From: Macquaria australasica
Lineage: Eukaryota; Chordata; Actinopteri; Centrarchiformes; Percichthyidae
Length of the DNA: 64,000 nt
Assembly (NCBI GenBank): GCA_005408345.1
Contig: SEMN01000158.1
Location: 744,001 to 808,000 of the forward strand
Direction: 5' to 3'
Of the stretch, positions 48,569-61,619 are shown in pieces; within the stretch, counting starts at the first letter, position 1; each line of letters begins with the position of its first letter. Below the pieces are notes generated by a model. That model searched no databases. It saw only the letters and a program-made list of their open reading frames with translations, and was not told the origin of the DNA. A program made the translations under genes and the position numbers.

Positions 48569-50019
48569 GTAACAGTGTAAATTCAGTTTATATAGAGTTA
48601 TGAAGTGGAAGGAGCCACTGGTTCGGAGGTGTTTTTCCTGATTCTGTATCGCTTTTCTAGGCTCTGGGAAAGTTGTGCAAATTTACAACCTTCATGGATT
48701 AAAAAGTCATAGTACAAAGAGTAATAGGTGATTGTGTGCAGTTTGAGGTCCTTTCAAAAGTTTTACGGATGTCTCTTATAATGGTGGTCTATGGGGAAAA
48801 GACTTTTTGGGCAAATAAATTAACTTTTCCTGTCTTTTTTTTATTCCCTCCATGTTCAAATGAAACCCAGAAGTAACGTTATGCACATGTGTGTGTCTCT
48901 GCTAATGTTTATGTTCAGTGTGTGTAATTAGGGTAGAATTACAGTATGCAGAAACACAGATGTATGGCCAGGTATGGAGCCTATAGTTGCATAACACAGG
49001 CGAGAGGTTATTTAAATGTATAATGGCCAACATCCCTCCTCCGGCAGAGCTGCTGCTTCACTTGAAGTAAAACAGAGAGGAGGAGAACAGAGAGAAAGAG
49101 CAGAGTAAAGTGTCTGAAAACTTCTGTAATTTTGAACACAGGGAGGGAAATGAAAAGAGATTTTTATACTGCAGCTCCTCCCAAAAACACTGGATGTGTC
49201 TGCCTGTGTGTCTGTACAGGGTCATGTGTTGGGTGCAGCTTGTAAAAGAAACATACCACAGTGTGTTTTAGGTTTCAGGAAAGTAGTCAACTTATCCGTT
49301 AAGTGATATCATATGCAGGTTAGCATATACAATGTTAAATCGACAACTATTATTCAAAACAAGAAGAATGTTCTTTGTTTTTTTTGGCCTTTATGTTCAT
49401 ACATTTTATGAAACATTAATTCAGTGTAGATTGTAGGTGTTTTGTTTTTTATTGCATGATCTTTACTCCTTTAACACCTCTGCTATGGAAACAATGAAAT
49501 GTAGCTTATTGGAGTTCAAAACAGTGTGTGGTTATTCTTATTTTCTTTTCTCCCTGGCTTTAAGTTTCCCCTCATTTTAGATGATCCTGTTAATATTGTT
49601 CTATCATCACTCAGGATATTGTTTATTAAAACATTAAGACATTGGCACTAAAGCTGTTGATCTACCGGGGATACACGGATGCTCTTGGTGGCCATGTTTT
49701 CATAAATTAACAGGTAAATTGACTTACAGGACAATCACCTTAATGTTTATTTTATTTTATTTTTGTACTTGAAGCATTGAATGATGACTGGTCCCATTTT
49801 CTTAACATTTTTTGGCCACTTGGGGGCAACGTTAGAAGCTGTAAACACAACATTTGATCATTTGCCTATTTACACATCCAGCAGATACGGAGTAACATTA
49901 GCATTCATCATCCACCTGATGAATTTAAGTCCAATATTCAGGCTCCTTTTAGCTCTGTTTCAATTTCGATTTTCTCACTCTTCTGAGGGAAATATCTGTT
50001 AAAAGGCAAGTCAAAAGGG

Positions 50020-50571
50020 ACCCCGAAACAGTGAACACGAAACACTGGCGTATTGCAGAGTCACAACAGTTTATTGTAGCTGGGTGGTGGTAAGGGAAGG
50101 AGGCTGGAGACGGAGAGGCAGGTGAGCCAGTTGAGCCAGGAAATCACCCAGTGGCATGGATGCGAAGACAGACAGAGCATGCGAGGGGAATCCGGGAGGG
50201 AGGACTGGCTGGGCGGGCTGGTGGCTGGGGTAGTGGCAGTGTCTGCAATCCAAAAGAAACAAAGTCAAAAAACAAACCAACTCACAAAACGTAGCTGAGA
50301 AGAGTCTTAGAGTGCTGGCCTTGACGCATTTACCAAACTGGCAAACAGAACGATCTGGCGAAGTCTGGAGAGTAGAGCCAGGTATATAAGTGCTGCAGGG
50401 ATGATTAGGTGATGAGCCCCAGCTGCGCAGGTGGATGATTAGGAGCTGGAATCTCACAGCCACGCCCAGACACAGACGCACACAGAGAGACAGACAGAAA
50501 ACCAGGAACACAGGGGAGAGGGAAAACAGAAGGAAGGGGGAGAGACACAGCCCTAACCATAACAATATCGT
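50020..50571. mobile_element. Probable interspersed repeat, family undetermined
   Basis: A GC-balanced block running from GGGACCCCGAAACAGTGAAC through GGGAGGGAGGACTGGCTGGG and ACGATCTGGCGAAGTCTGG to a TATATAAG word (50380-50388) and CAGGTGGATGATTAGGAGCTGG, ending GAGAGACACAGCCCTAACCATAACAA. Its composition differs sharply from the AT-rich flanks. A 164-codon open frame on the minus strand is not protein-like. It may be an LTR-like or LINE-derived piece. Confidence 0.5.
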
Positions 50572-53500
50572 GCTCTTTGGAAGCTAAATGCTCCGCTTTG
50601 TTCACCAGCTAGTCGCTAATTTTGTCATTAAGTTTTTTGGTACTACAGTAGGCAGGTAGAGTACTGTGGTTTTATCAGAGCTTTTTTGCTGAAAATGAGG
50701 TTGCTGATAGCTGTAAAACCAAACCTGTAAAGCTATGGGTCTTAAAATCAAAACAATGAGCTGAAAGATGCTAAAACGCTCCGTAGATCTGAGAGGAACC
50801 AGGGTCAGTTGATAATTATCTGTGGGTTTGTCATTACAAGAAACACCTTTCACATTACACATAATCATTTTATCCATTGTTAATATGAAAATATTGATTA
50901 GTGCAGCTTTAAAGACACAAACCCATTTTATTTGATGGCTCACTGTTCTGCTGCTGCATCAGTTGGATAAAGAAGACACGGCCTCTGTTTTTTAGCCTTA
51001 TTGAACTGATTATTATCTGTATTGACAGGGCTTGAAGACAAACATAATGGACCAGCGGGAACATTTTTATTGTTAAAACTTGGAGTGAGATGGTGAAACA
51101 ATTGTATTGTTTCTTCTTGCATGATTGGAGAATCCCTGATGTGTGGTAAATCTTTGCAAAAATTGCTTTTGACCCTTCGCTGATGAGCGCCAGACTTTGC
51201 AAACTGTCAGAAGTATTTTGTGACAGAGAGGAGGAAAGTTTATAGATGATCGCAAAGCAGAAGAGAAATGTGCTTTTATTTCAATAACCAAATTACTGGT
51301 TTTTAATGTTCAGAAACTGTCACGGCTTGTCCTCTCGGTTACCATGGCGCTGCATGACTCGTACATAATTTGGCCCGTTTTACCAAACAAGAAAAGCAAT
51401 GAGACAAAAACCCACCAACCCACAACAAGACCACCATCATGTTGCAGCTAAATTGCAGTGATGATATCCAGGACCCAGAGCTTTAGCTATTACATTCAAA
51501 CTGGATGTTTTGCAGAGCTGGAGAACAAAGAAAAGTGTAGTTCATAAACAAAACATCTCAGATTACAAAAGAGTGGATAAGATGACCAAGTCCCAAGAGC
51601 TCTTCCACTGACAAACAAAACACAATTTATGGGACCTGGACATCAGGTTTTCAAAGTGCAAAAACTACAAAACAAAAATAATAAAGCTAACTGTGTTTCT
51701 CACAATACTCTCTCTAGAATTTTAGTCATTTTTCTGTTGCTCATGTGTTGCTTAATGTTCTGATTTATGCTTCTGAGGCATTACTCATTAGGATTTCTCG
51801 GCAGGCTTCAATTACTGGGAAGAAGCATTTTATTGGAATTAGCTTCAATAAAAAAGGCATTTAAAAACAGAACCGGTTCATACGACAGTCTTTGGTGCCA
51901 GTGTGGGACACGCTGGATCAATGTGACAAAAATAAAATGAAGGAAAACAAATCAGCCAATGTTCTCCAGCCGGTGACTGCAGACTAATTCTTCCTCATTT
52001 GGCTGCAGCTTCACTCCAATCTCCAAACACGTGGCTACAATAATACAAGACTTCATTTTTTCCTCCTGCTGTTGCAAAGCAAACAAACATATAATACTTT
52101 AATTTAGCCTCTGTATTAAATGTTAGGTTACTTATTGAAATAACTTGGAGGAAGCTGTTTTGCAGGCGAGTCATTTTTCCTCTAGTGGAGGGAAACAATC
52201 TGAGAGAGTGGATTAAGAGCTGGGCTGGTGCTCAAGGTAAACAGGTGTGTGACGTGAAAACTGCAAGTCTGTATTTTTATGTGTATTATGTATGAGGTTT
52301 ATGTTGGTTTTTCATATTGACACTATCTTTCCACCGCGATGCATACATGTACAGTATATTCCATATGTTTAGAGGACTCAGTAAAACAGGCATTCAGCCT
52401 GCGAAATCTGGCAGAAGTAAACAGACCTGACCAAAGCAGCAGATCTCAAACAGGGAGGTATCCCACAACAGAGGTTTCAGATGTTGTGTGGAGTGCGGCA
52501 GCAGGCCAGGGACCACTGGTGGCGCTTCTCACTGCTGCTGCACTTCACAATTCAACGAGACAGTGACAGTGAAGATGTCCAGTTTAAACACTCTGAGACC
52601 CCATTTACACTTCATGCGTCTTGGGCAGATCGGCCAGCTATCCAATCTCAAAAAAGGTATGCGTGAATGCATCCAAGAAGCATTTAAGATGGATTCTAGC
52701 CAGATGTTCAAAAGGTGTAAATGCATCCATCTCTCCAAGATGCATACCTAATCTTTAATCCTCCCATAGTGTAATGTAAGTGAGCAGTATGTGGAAACAG
52801 CCACTCATTTTCTTAATACATTCATGATCTGTCTCATCTGTTCTTGTGATAACGGCAGCCAAAGCTACACTAAAATTAGCAATTTGTAACGCAGCTACCA
52901 AACAGCTTCAGGTGCATCATCACCTCCTTCTGGACTGGAGCAGGGCCGACCCTGATTTGCATGTAGCCCGGGAAAACAAAGACGGATTGCATCTGGCCAA
53001 CGGAGACGCATGTATGCGGCTAAGTGTAAATGAAAGTATCATAAATCTCATCTGGATTTAATCCATAAATGGGGCTGTATTTAAAGAAGCAGGTCAACAT
53101 TTGGGAAAATCCAGCTCCATAGCCTACTTTACCTACTTAATCATCTGAGTCTTGGAAAGAAAGTGCATAAGCATGCTTCTCAAAATGTGAAGTTTTCCTT
53201 TAAAACTAACAAATTGATCTGTCTTCCTGTGACGACATGTAGACTTAACACACCTGTTATTCTCTAGTATGTTAAAACAATGACCAGTACCACTCCTTTT
53301 TCCCAGGTTCAAGGGGAAACTTGTGAAGTACCTCCGCAGGGACAAAGACAGGGTTCAGACTGTTCCTCCATTGCCTGTTGTGACTCTGCAGACGCTCTCA
53401 TGCGCTGACCGAATGTTCAGCCCTCCCACCCTCCTCGCTGCAGTCACTGCCAACAGAAATAGTGTCTCAAGCTGGATGACTCAGGGGGTTCAAAAGGTCG

Positions 53501-53843
53501 GTCCAGGCCCTTTTTTTTTTTAAAGTCGGTGTCTTGAAACTACAATGAGGGAACAGTAACGCCATGTGTGCAGCCAACCTGCACTCTCAATCAATTTGGA
53601 CAACAGCAAACAGTCTTTTGAGATGTTTTTTCTTTTTCTTTAAGTCATTTGTGTTATAATGTAACCATGCCTTAATTATAGGGTGGCAGATCAGAAAATG
53701 TTCATCTTGGAAGGCACTGAGAAATTATTCCATTTTGTCTCTTAGCTGTGAGGACTTGTTGGTATTCTTCATGAAACACTAAGGCAAGTAAGTTAGTAAC
53801 TTGTCAAATTATTTGGGCGTCAAGTGCAGTATCCTGGGAACAG

Positions 53844-53905
<62 letters not shown>
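53844..53905. repeat. (GT)n microsatellite
   Basis: About 31 uninterrupted GT units. Confidence 0.95.
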
Positions 53906-53908
<3 letters not shown>

Positions 53909-54139
53909 CTGAGGAAATTAGGGACGTCACGTCTATACGAGGTGCATGTGAAGGAGGGCAGGTGGAACTATCCTACCTTGTGCTTCCATCAGTCTTGTTT
54001 GGGCACAGCCTTTTCCATTGCAATCACAATTTCTTCCTTTTTGTGCATTTCAACCATAGACCCAAATGCTATATTTATTTTCACTGGTTACTTGCTGACT
54101 CACTGCTCACATTGCAGCAGGTGTGATCCCCATCCTCAT

Positions 54140-54177
54140 ACACACACACACACACACATACACACACACACACACAG
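54140..54177. repeat. (CA)n microsatellite
   Basis: About 18 CA units with one TA interruption. Confidence 0.9.
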
Positions 54178-54311
54178 AAAAATGGTTACCTGAGCCAGAG
54201 TGAAAGGCCAAGTGTGTTTTTACAGCTGTCTACGTAATGAGCTCTTTGGGGGTCTGTCAAGTCAACGGTTAGCTAACGTCTCAAACTGTGTGTTTATATG
54301 TTCATATGTGT

Positions 54312-54312
<1 letters not shown>

Positions 54313-54366
<54 letters not shown>
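54313..54366. repeat. (GT)n microsatellite
   Basis: About 27 uninterrupted GT units. Confidence 0.95.
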
Positions 54367-54369
<3 letters not shown>

Positions 54370-54894
54370 GTCCAGGTTAGGTAATGTCTCTCTGCACCAC
54401 ATGACTTTATGACTGAAATTACACAACCCCACCTGGGAAAGTGACAGAAGGCTAAGAGAAAGCTAAAAAGAAATAATTCATTCTGAATATGTTTACTTTT
54501 CTGCATGGAGCTCAGTACATTTTAATTTTACCTGAAAGAGAAGAGAAAAGCTGGAGAAGGAATTGATCTGCATTAAAAGGTTGTTGTATTAATGGGTGCG
54601 AACGCTGCAGAGGTGAAGGGTTCAATTGCCAGTGCTGTCTGTCTTTATAAAAATGTAAGCAGTCAATGATTATTAAGAATAAACATGTCCATCAAAAGGC
54701 ATAAGTAAGGTCACGTGACTTTGCAAAATATATAATTTGAGAGGCTGTGAAAATTGGGGGAAGTTGAAAGTGACACTGACGTTTGCTTTCTGTTGGACAG
54801 ATAACTCAGCAAAATCATAATTTCTTACATCTTTACAGCTGCAGGAGTTGCTTGTAAAAAGAGTATTATTATTATTTTTAATGGCATCGAAGAA

Positions 54895-54955
54895 CACATG
54901 AATGTCGGCACCAAATTTCATGACAATCCATCAAATAGTTGTTCAGATGCTGCAA
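54895..54955. mobile_element. Fragment of the ATCTCAACAA-type repeat
   Basis: CGGCACCAAATTTCATGACAATCCATCAAATAGTTGTTCAGAT is the reverse-complement relative of phrases in the element at 5052-5590. It is a short isolated piece. Confidence 0.55.
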
Positions 54956-57900
54956 GATGCTCATCTCATCTCAGCCACGTGCAGGCATCACATCACATCT
55001 CTGAGTCAGCAGAAAGCATTGGTCCTGTGGGGCGTGTTAGGCAACAAACCATTACTCCATTACAGTACATCGCAGCTACTCAATCCACTTCACAGCCAAT
55101 CATCCCTGAAGTGTTCATGTGGAAAGAGGGAGAGAGAAGTGTTACATCCCGGTCTCTCAGAAAAAAAAAAGAAAAAAAAAGAACAGGTAAATTATGAAGT
55201 TAAAGCTTTCAGCCTGTTGCAAAGAAAATTACACATATATGAAGCGGTGAAATATATTCCACCTGGCAAAGTCAGAGCTGGCAGAGATTCCAGAAAGCAC
55301 ATCTGGCCTCGGGGTTTATGCTTGCTCAGCTTGGTGTTTTTCACCACAGCTATAGCACACCATGCCCTCCTCTCACACTTCTAACTTCACTTCCTTTGAC
55401 ATAGCAAAGAGCCGCTCTCTTTCTCTTGGTCCATGTTGGAGATTTTCAGGTTTCAACTTCATTTCACTGCTGTATTCTTGTACACTACCTTCAGGTTAAT
55501 GATACCTTTTCAAAACCCACTGAACAAACTCAAAGCAGAACTATAAAAACAATGCTGCTTTTCTGAGTCACCAAAAAGATGACACTACAAAGGGTTTCAT
55601 CTTGACGAACATTTGTGGTGTTTTTTTTCCCCTCTAGGATTAGAGATGCTGAACCACTATAATAAGTAGAAAAACAGTAATTAAGCTCCTCCAAAAATCC
55701 CCCTGCAGTGACTCTCCCTCTGGCAATTTTAAAGTTCTCAAATATACCTTGCAAGTAAGCGTGCGGTGTACAGGGCAAACCGAAATTAACTAGTGCTTCC
55801 TGCCAATTCAAACAGGCCTTGGTTACTCAGCCCCCTTTTCCCATATTACTCAAGTGAACCTCAGTTTGATCGGGAATATGGCTGACTGACGATCTGAAAC
55901 ATGGCTCACTGCATGTTTCTGTAACTGATATGAAAGTCAGGATGGTGCTGAGACTAGAAAAGGCACTTTTCATTCAATATTGATGAATGTGGAATGAATT
56001 AACAAGACGAGTTGCAGTTATCCTGGACATTCTGGTGCTGTGGTGAACTGACAGAATCAGGATTAGCCTAACTAAAGCTTCAATGTAATGCTCAGGACTG
56101 GGTTGTACAAATGTATTGTAGTATTTTATTTGTCAATTATCAGTTGACACTGACTGTTAAAGCGGCATGAATACATTTTTTGGCCACTTGGGTCCACTCT
56201 ACAGCAAGCTGACAAACCCACTGCTCTTACATATGCCTTCTCAAGTTGTTATGGCTTAAGTGTTAAAAGTTCATCCAGCAGACACTGATTTGGAGTCTTG
56301 TTTCTGCCCACCTGACAAACGCAAGAACACATTAAAGGTCTGTTTGGTCCTGAGACACATTTCTGACTCTTTAGTTTTGAGCTACAACAAAGACGGCTGA
56401 ACATCCAAAGTCATTATGTTTTAGGACTTTTACTTCTGGAACCTTGGACACTGAAATAACTTCAACCATTAAGCTCAACCATGGGAAAATGTGCCCATCA
56501 TAACATCTGACTGTCCACCATGCTGATGACAAAAATTAAGTAAGTTACAGATTTCAGTTTTAAAGAAGGCGAATGGACCCCCTTTTCAAAACAAATTTAT
56601 TTTAGTGGTGAATTTTAGTAGAGAATTGAGAAATAGTGCTCTCTCTATAAGGACTTTTAGAGCAACATAAGTCCAATCAGGCGTCGTCATTCTGTTGAAT
56701 GAGTTTTGTGTGATCACTTTAGTGCTAATCAAGTTAGCCATTCCACTAGCTGCCTGAAGCTAATGTGTTGCTAATGCAACATTCTATGTCACTGTTAATA
56801 TAATGTCTGACTGTTGCGTTTCATTTGTCTTGTGGACTGTTTATATTCGCTAGATTGATGACTTTATGTTGTTTAATCTGACAAAGCTTTTGTGAACTGC
56901 TCTAATTCATTGTTACAATGCCTTTCGTCTAACATTGTAATGCATCTATTTCTGATTTGTAATCACTATGATTGAATTTGTTGTGTTTTAACTGGCAGTG
57001 TTACACAGTTGTACAATTGTTTCCAGTAACAACATCACAACATCATCAAAAGCTAACTCCAGGCTTGGAACTTTACAGGAAGTGTGTTCAGCTCGCCAGA
57101 TAGCTGTACAGCTACATGCATAGTGAGGGCAGAAGAATCATACTGACCAAATAACATTTTGTTAATCACTAGTCATTGGCCATATCTATGGGGTTTTAGT
57201 GAATGTATAGTCCAAGACTGCTTATTTCTCTTCCTTCTCTTTTCCACAATTTCTATAAATTATCTCTCTTTCTTCCATTGTGTCTTTGCTTTCTCAGTGT
57301 GTGTGTTTTGTGGCTGGATGTGGTGACATCTGTAATACTGTGCCCTGCAAATGTGTCCGCCAACAATTTAGCAACAGTCCTGGTGATTTATTGCTCCACA
57401 TGTGGGAATAGTTGAGAATTGTCTGCAGGAGGTATATCCTCACCACAAGTCTGACAAAAAAAAGCAGAGAAATAGTGCTGGTCAAATTGAAGGATGTCTA
57501 AAGTGAGAATAAAGCACATGCATTCAATTCATATATCACAAGACTAATCCTGGATTTTTATCTCAGCCATATTTTCCTGCTTCATAGATCAGAAGCAGCA
57601 GCAATTTTACGCTTTTGCTTCAGGTTTCTGAGGTGAAAACAGCGAGTGATTTAGAGCAAATGTTCCATGCTCATGACTAAGGTTAGGGGACTGCAGGAAT
57701 AAGGGATTTGGGTGGATTCTTGAAGGAAGTTTTTGTTGGAGATCGGGTTCCTAACATCCCACAAGGCATGTCATGTTCCAGCACTGAGAAAGAGAGGGAA
57801 ATGCTGTGAAAATATCATTCAGCAGGAGATCTGCGCTATCGCCACAGTCTGCTGCGGGGAGGTCATCAGCTGTTTTCTACAACAACACATCTGCATAAGC

Positions 57901-58574
57901 CTGTTTCAGATATTAATGTTTGCTGATTGTTGATAACAAATCTTGCGAAGAGGATAAATGCTTTGCTTTAGATAGCATAAAACAGGTGATTTTGGGACAT
58001 ATCAAATGTATTCTTTTTGTCCTTAATCTCTGAACTCTTATTTTTGGACATCTGTACCCTACACTTTACTAAATTCTACTATGAACTTCAAAATATTAGT
58101 TGTAGGGCACATTTTTGGTAGAGTACCTATGTTAAAACAACAGGGTAAATCTAGACAAGTGAATATCTTAGAGTCTGTGGCAGCAAACCTCAAAAACCTA
58201 ATGGGAGGGGTTGACATGTGTTTTGAATTAATGACCGCTCCCTTTCCTTCACAGGGCATCAATAGCTCTCTGCTTTGGAAGTACAGTAGGATACTGACCA
58301 GAACCAGACTGTTAAAAAAAGGTTTAATGAAGTTCCATGCAAGCCAGTCGCATTTCATTACAACACACACGTTTACAAAAATAGTACGTTTCCCTTTTTT
58401 GTAAAACTTTTTTTCTGAGATATAAAAGATTATTTATGTGTATTATAAGACCCAAACCCTCATATAAGTCATTACTCTGCTATCCCAATTGTTTGTGTGT
58501 GTTTCATTTTATTACTTGACATGTTTACAAGCATTATTGATTGTGTGTTTCATGACCTTTCTAGCTTACCTCTT

Positions 58575-58985
58575 AAAGGAATAGTTCAACAATGTGTGAA
58601 ATACGCTTATTTGCTTTCTTTCCAAGAGATAGATGAGAAGATTTATACCATTCTCATGTCTGTGCATAAGGTACAGAGCTGGAGCCGGAGGTAATTAGCT
58701 TAGCTTAGCATAAAGACTGGAGGTAGAGGGAAATAGCTAGCCTGGCTATCTCCAAAGTTTTAAAAAAAAAACATCTCCCAATACCTCTAAATCATACTAT
58801 TTACCACGTTGTATCTTGTTTGTATAATCTGATATTGACAGTAATGGCTAGCTGTTTCCACCTTCTCCCATTCTTTATGCTAAGCTAGGCTAATCAACTC
58901 CTGGCTTCAGCTCCCGCACACAGTGGTAACGATCTTCTCATCGAACTCTCAGAAAGAAAGTGAATGAGAGTATTTCCCAAAATGT
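58575..58985. mobile_element. Palindromic MITE, second copy
   Basis: AAAGGAATAGTTCAACAATGTG starts it. The arms GAGATAGATGAGAAGAT and ATCTTCTCATCGAACTCTC mirror each other, with GCTTAGCTTAGCATAAAGACTGG and CTTTATGCTAAGCTAGGC inside. It is the same family as the ak7 intron copy at 39020-39540. The right end fades near TATTTCCCAAAATG. Confidence 0.8.
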
Positions 58986-59394
58986 TTTTCAAGAGAGTTA
59001 CAGTACTTCACTTTCTTCATTCGTACAGCAACAATAGAAGCAACTTTTCCATACAATGTAAAGCAAAGGTCATCAGAGCACTCAATTTAAAATTTAGAGG
59101 GCATAAATTCTGCAACTTCACTTCTTCAAACACAGATCATAAAATTACAGTTTTGCCAAGTAGATATAAGAAAAGTCTTCAGAGTACCTGCTCTGAAATA
59201 CCAAAAGATAAGCAAACAAAAACCAATAAATTGCCATCCATCAGAAAAGGATGTGTCAATGTGTACATAATGTAAAAACAAAAAGATATTTTTTTCTGTG
59301 CCCATATAGTAGTACATTCATGGGAATGTAAACCTTTGAGTAGTCTGAACAGGAAAACACCACTACTTTAGTCCAAATCTGTGGTTAACAGCCC

Positions 59395-60050
59395 TCCTAT
59401 TTATTATGCCCCATGAGGTTTTGGTGTCTTGACAACAACATCAAACATATTCTTTACTTCCAGTACATTCAACTAGCCAAGACTTAAAATTCAATAATAT
59501 ATGTGTTTTTTAAATTCCTATTGAACTTATCATCTAAGACACGTTTTTAATTCTGGCAAAATCTCATACAATGTCGGGGCATGTTGTATTTGGGTATTTT
59601 TTTGTTTTGGTGTACAAGAAAACACTCATCAAAAGTAGTTATGAGACCCATGTGTTGTATGGAAGCAGTTTTCTCCAGCATACCACCATACAAAATTCAA
59701 AAGTCCATCCAACAACCGATCAATTTTTGGTCTTGGGTTCTCACATCTCAACAACAGTTCAGTCTGTGGCAACAGTTCTATTTTCTATTTTTTAGACCTT
59801 CCTCTCGGTTCATTTCATGTGGCCATTTCATAATATCAGGGGAATTTCCTCCTTTAAAGCCCCATCTCCAACTTCATTTGTTGAATTTGTAAATAAAGTT
59901 CTCGATTGTCTTGCATAATCCCATAGAAATCGATTATTACGTCTCCAATCACAATGGATGATATTCCTTCAGTTTCTATCTGTCAATGAGCTTCTTAAGC
60001 TTCTTTGTACCGGACAAATCACCTCTGAGTCCATGTCTTCGTCCCTCTTT
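59395..60050 (-). other. scara3 3' UTR
   Basis: AT-rich sequence after the scara3 stop codon. AATAAA on the minus strand at 59405-59400 is the first good polyadenylation signal, giving a 3' UTR of about 650 bases. No other feature is seen. Confidence 0.5.
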
Positions 60051-61585
60051 CTACTGTCTCTTGGCCCCAGTAGCAGGCGTCATGGTCCGCTGCTGGGTGT
60101 TGATTCGGTCATGGGGGTATGGCAATCCTGGAGGTCCAGGGGTTCCTGGTGGTCCAGGCGGCCCTGTTGGCCCTGGTTTTCCCCTTGGCCCTGGTGGCCC
60201 AATGATGCCCGGTAGTCCTGTCTGACCCTGGATCCCTGGAGGCCCTGTGGGTCCTTGGACGCCGTCTATACCAGAGAGGCCCATGTCACCTTTCTGGCCC
60301 TTCTCACCATGTGGTCCTGGAGGACCAAGAGACCCTTTACTTCCTTTGATTCCTACTGCCCCTTTGTTGCCACTGGGGCCTGTTTCACCTGGTGCTCCTT
60401 TGGGCCCAGGAGAACCCTTCTCTCCCGCAGATCCACGGCTTCCTATAGGGCCTCGGTCACCTTTGCCCCCAGTCAGTCCCATGGGTCCTTTTGAGCCAGT
60501 CTCACCACGGTTCCCTTTGGGCCCTGGTGGTCCAGGAGCACCTGTTCAGAGAGGATAGTGAGGTGAAGTTAAATAAAGTGTACATGTCCTGTTTTCCTTT
60601 TTATATATGACAACATCTACTGTACCTTTCACTATAGTGAAGTTCTTTATGAGCTGGGTATGGTGAACATCCACAAGTTTCATCTCCTCCATCACCATGG
60701 AAAGGTTCCTGACGTCCACATCCAGTCGCACATTCAACAACATGTTTTGCTGTCTCAGTGTGTCGGCCAAGTGGAGGAGTAACAAGACTGTGTTGTTCAG
60801 GTTCTGTACAAATAAGAGCAGGAGGATTAATATAAGAAGCAAAATCTGTAAGAATACAAATGCAAAGAACAAGGAGGAGAGAGTAGAGAGGAAGGAGAAA
60901 TCAGGTAAGATTAAATACAGATAAATCTCATCGACAGACTGGGCTATGTCTCAAAAATTACAAATCTGCTTAGCTAACCTTTAATCTAACAAACTATCCT
61001 GATTGAGCTTGTAAAGCTTGTAAAGCTCAATAAGCTGAATAATATTAAGGAGAAATGCATAAACGTTTTTTAACAAACAAATCAAAGATGCTTGTCAGAC
61101 ATTTTGATTATTTTTTTCAGTATCAAAGCTCCAGCAGCACATGGGTCATCAAACAAAACCTTACAAAGACAACCTGTAGATGACACCATATTTGGTTCAC
61201 AGACAGGAGAAATGCATGGACATTTTTTTTTAATATAATCAGTTATTGTGCAGGACTTCAGCTCTAACCTGCATGTTTTGTTTCTATTTGTTCACGTGTA
61301 CGTAAGCAATAAGAGCGATCTTCTGTGGTTTGTACCTGTAGATCTTCTGTGTGTCTGCCCAGGCGACTCTGGCAGGACGAGCTCTCAATGTTGATGTACT
61401 TGTACATGCTCTGGACGTGGCTGACGGTGGCGTTGATGCTGGAGGAAATCGTGTCAATCTCCATTGAGATGGAGTTCAGACGACCATCCAATGCAGAGAA
61501 ACGCTCACCTGTCCGGTTCTCATAGTACCTAAGGAGGATGGTTATAGTGTGATGATAATACTCTTTCTCTCTGTGTCTGCGTGTC

Positions 61586-61619
<34 letters not shown>

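Larger units (their letters stand above)
40700..59395. other. Gene-poor spacer between convergent ak7 and scara3
   Basis: About 18.7 kb with no coding exon that I can recognise in any frame. Open frames here are short, repeat-derived or lack any family resemblance. It contains a dense (CA)n/(GT)n field (44719-45475), two GC-balanced repeat-like blocks (42790-43090, 50020-50571), further microsatellites at 53.8-54.4 kb, a palindromic MITE (58575-58985) and a few non-repetitive blocks that could be conserved non-coding elements (43320-43520, 44300-44540, 48290-48480, 51740-51870). The remainder is AT-rich without features. Confidence 0.6.

Noticed and set aside
50071..50565. A 164-codon minus-strand open frame
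   Set aside because: It lies in a repeat-like block and reads as Leu/Ser/Pro-rich nonsense with no domain.
52580..53070. Possible element with recurring TGTAAATG words
   Set aside because: The words recur in both orientations, but I could not define ends or a family with enough support.
54898..55384. Overlapping open frames of 99 and 160 codons
   Set aside because: Two overlapping frames stay open together over a repeat fragment and a poly-A tract; no protein character.
60247..60558. Proline-rich plus-strand frame opposite the collagen exon
   Set aside because: It is the antisense shadow of Gly-X-Y repeats; the minus-strand frame joins correctly to the scara3 exons.
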